A DNA stretch of 5,213 nt from assembly GCA_900752975.1 (NCBI GenBank), contig CAADXH010000095.1, forward strand, positions 1 to 5,213, written 5' to 3'. This document shows, piece after piece, positions 4,808 through 5,213 of the stretch. The stretch's first letter is position 1. Each line of letters begins with the position of its first letter. Both the position numbers and the translations under genes were made by a program. Source of the DNA: Bacilli bacterium. GTDB lineage: Bacteria; Bacillota_I; Bacilli_A; ML615J-28; CAG-313. Under the pieces are notes generated by a model. It saw nothing but the letters and a program-made list of their open reading frames with translations, was not told the DNA's origin and ran no database searches.

Positions 4808-4828
4808 TTTTGTATTAAAATGGTTCAT
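4808..4828 (-). repeat. Right arm of the long-range inverted repeat
   Basis: The reverse complement reads ATGAACCA then TTTTAATACAAAA and matches 2844-2864 at 19 of 21 positions. It ends 4 bases before direct-repeat block B. No target-site duplication is visible beside the two arms. Confidence 0.55.
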
Positions 4829-4832
4829 CTTT

Positions 4833-4905
4833 GCCATATTGAAAGAACCAGATTGATACAATGTGTCAGTCTGTTTTTTTATGGGTTCGAATCCCACCGT
4901 CTATA
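4833..4905 (+). repeat. Direct-repeat block, copy B (tRNA-Ser 3' flank without the tRNA)
   Basis: GCCATATTGAAAG (4833-4845) is identical to the tRNA-Ser 3' end junction. After the same 5-base gap comes GATTGATACA (4851-4860), a hairpin with seven T residues, then a T-arm-like TGGG-TTCGAAT-CCCA (4882-4896). The sequence just left of 4833 is not tRNA, so this is an isolated copy. It could be the far attachment site of an island, or the flank of a deleted tRNA gene. Confidence 0.65.
4849..4880 (+). terminator. Rho-independent terminator in block B
   Basis: CAGATTGATAC (4849-4859) pairs with GTGTCAGTCTG (4863-4873), 11 pairs including two G-U, around a 3-base loop and followed by seven T (4874-4880). 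It is homologous in place to the tRNA-Ser terminator, with both arms changed in a pairing-preserving way. Confidence 0.8.
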
Positions 4906-4921
4906 TGTTTGTTTAAGAATT

Positions 4922-4970
4922 TAGGCTCTAGGAGTGATTTTTAGCTAAACTCTTTAGAGCCTATTTTTTT
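4922..4970 (+). terminator. Strong orphan rho-independent terminator
   Basis: TAGGCTCTA (4922-4930) and TAGAGCCTA (4955-4963) form a perfect 9-base stem extended inward by GGAGT/ACTCT with a small bulge, then seven T (4964-4970). No intact gene lies directly upstream. Confidence 0.85.
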
Positions 4971-4990
4971 GTTGGGACAAAAACAGTGGT

Positions 4991-5047
4991 GACGAAAGGT
5001 GACGATAGATGACGAAAGGTGACGATAGATGACGAAAGGTGACGATT
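4991..5047 (+). repeat. Array R3: six GACGAWAGRT repeats, exact 10-base period
   Basis: Units start at 4991, 5001, 5011, 5021, 5031 and 5041: GACGAAAGGT, GACGATAGAT, GACGAAAGGT, GACGATAGAT, GACGAAAGGT, then GACGATTG. The alternation is strict, giving a 20-base superunit repeated 2.5 times. The core ACGAAAG/ACGATAG is shared with R1 and R2. All frames contain stops or lack a start, so it is not coding. A single further CACGAAAG occurs at 5112-5119. Confidence 0.9.
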
Positions 5048-5081
5048 GCTTTTAGATAATAGTAAAAAAATCAATTATTAT

Positions 5082-5110
5082 ATAAAAGTTTAGGCTCGAA
5101 TAACTTTTAT
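5082..5110. other. AT-rich inverted repeat
   Basis: ATAAAAGTT (5082-5090) and AACTTTTAT (5102-5110) are perfectly complementary over 9 bases around an 11-base loop containing TAGGCTCGAA. No T-run follows. It is a possible weak hairpin or protein-binding dyad. Confidence 0.4.
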
Positions 5111-5122
5111 TCACGAAAGCGA

Positions 5123-5165
5123 ACAAAATTGTGACGGTTTGTCAATCATCGTGCACAAAATTGTG
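5123..5165 (+). promoter_or_regulatory. Pair of ACAAAATTGTG operator-like sites
   Basis: The 11-mer ACAAAATTGTG occurs at 5123-5133 and 5155-5165, 32 bases apart, close to three helical turns. The right copy extends to a palindrome with 6-base arms, GCACAA/TTGTGC, and lies just upstream of the -10 at 5187. This suggests a repressor operator pair, but no protein is identified. Confidence 0.5.
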
Positions 5166-5166
5166 C

Positions 5167-5200
5167 CCTAGATTAATGGGTTTTGTTATAATTATCTAGG
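5167..5200 (+). promoter_or_regulatory. Extended -10 promoter within a CCTAGAT/ATCTAGG dyad
   Basis: TGTTATAAT (5184-5192) is an extended -10. The -35 region is poor: TTGTGC at 5161-5166 gives a 20-base spacer. Perfect 7-base inverted arms CCTAGAT (5167-5173) and ATCTAGG (5194-5200) flank the -10. Transcription would leave the right edge, so the target gene is not in this window. Confidence 0.55.
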
Positions 5201-5213
5201 AATTCAATTGGGG

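Noticed and set aside
4882..4903. Complete second tRNA gene
   Set aside because: Only a T-arm-like piece is present; the upstream bases form a terminator, so no acceptor, D-arm or anticodon arm can be drawn.

Overview
The window reads as chromosomal DNA of a low-GC Firmicutes or Mollicutes-related bacterium, probably an anaerobe or microaerophile. The grounds are strong AT bias, sigma-A promoters with 17-base spacers, GGTG/GGAGG ribosome binding sites, rubrerythrin, the MEP-pathway enzyme IspH and a type III pantothenate kinase. TGA appears only as a stop. I cannot name the genus from sequence alone.

Positions 1-2489 are ordinary housekeeping DNA. ispH lies on the minus strand and ends in a strong hairpin terminator. 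It is divergent from rubrerythrin (rbr), which has a near-consensus promoter containing a PerR-box-like dyad and its own terminator. coaX follows with its own promoter and no visible terminator, and leads to a possible 44-aa TTG-start small ORF containing a perfect hairpin, a second hairpin straddling its stop, and a class II tRNA-Ser(CGA) with encoded CCA and a terminator.

Positions 2760-4833 look like an accessory island. It is bounded outside by a direct repeat (the tRNA-Ser 3' end GCCA plus 9 bases, and a related downstream hairpin, recurring at 4833) and inside by a roughly 21-base imperfect inverted repeat (2844-2864 and 4808-4828). Its cargo is a two-gene unit: a Fur-family PerR-like regulator, then a QueD/PTPS-like protein with a C-terminal zinc ribbon. 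A strong terminator follows, then two gene remnants, one showing both a frameshift and an internal stop. Both intact genes carry substitutions at normally invariant positions: Leu to Pro next to the regulator's recognition helix, and Ala in place of the QueD catalytic Cys.

The most unusual signal is a family of short regular arrays of ACGAAAG/ACGATAG with the central A/T alternating from copy to copy. Copies occur every 20 bases at 2931-3020, every 20 bases at 4757-4796, and every 10 bases at 4991-5047. Two arrays sit between a rho-independent terminator and a downstream sigma-A-type promoter. They are not coding and are not a typical CRISPR.

From 4605 to 5213 there is no intact gene. The stretch holds the pseudogene tail, arrays, the duplicated tRNA-flank block, two terminators, a pair of dyads 32 bases apart and an extended -10 promoter reading out of the right edge, presumably toward a gene beyond the window.
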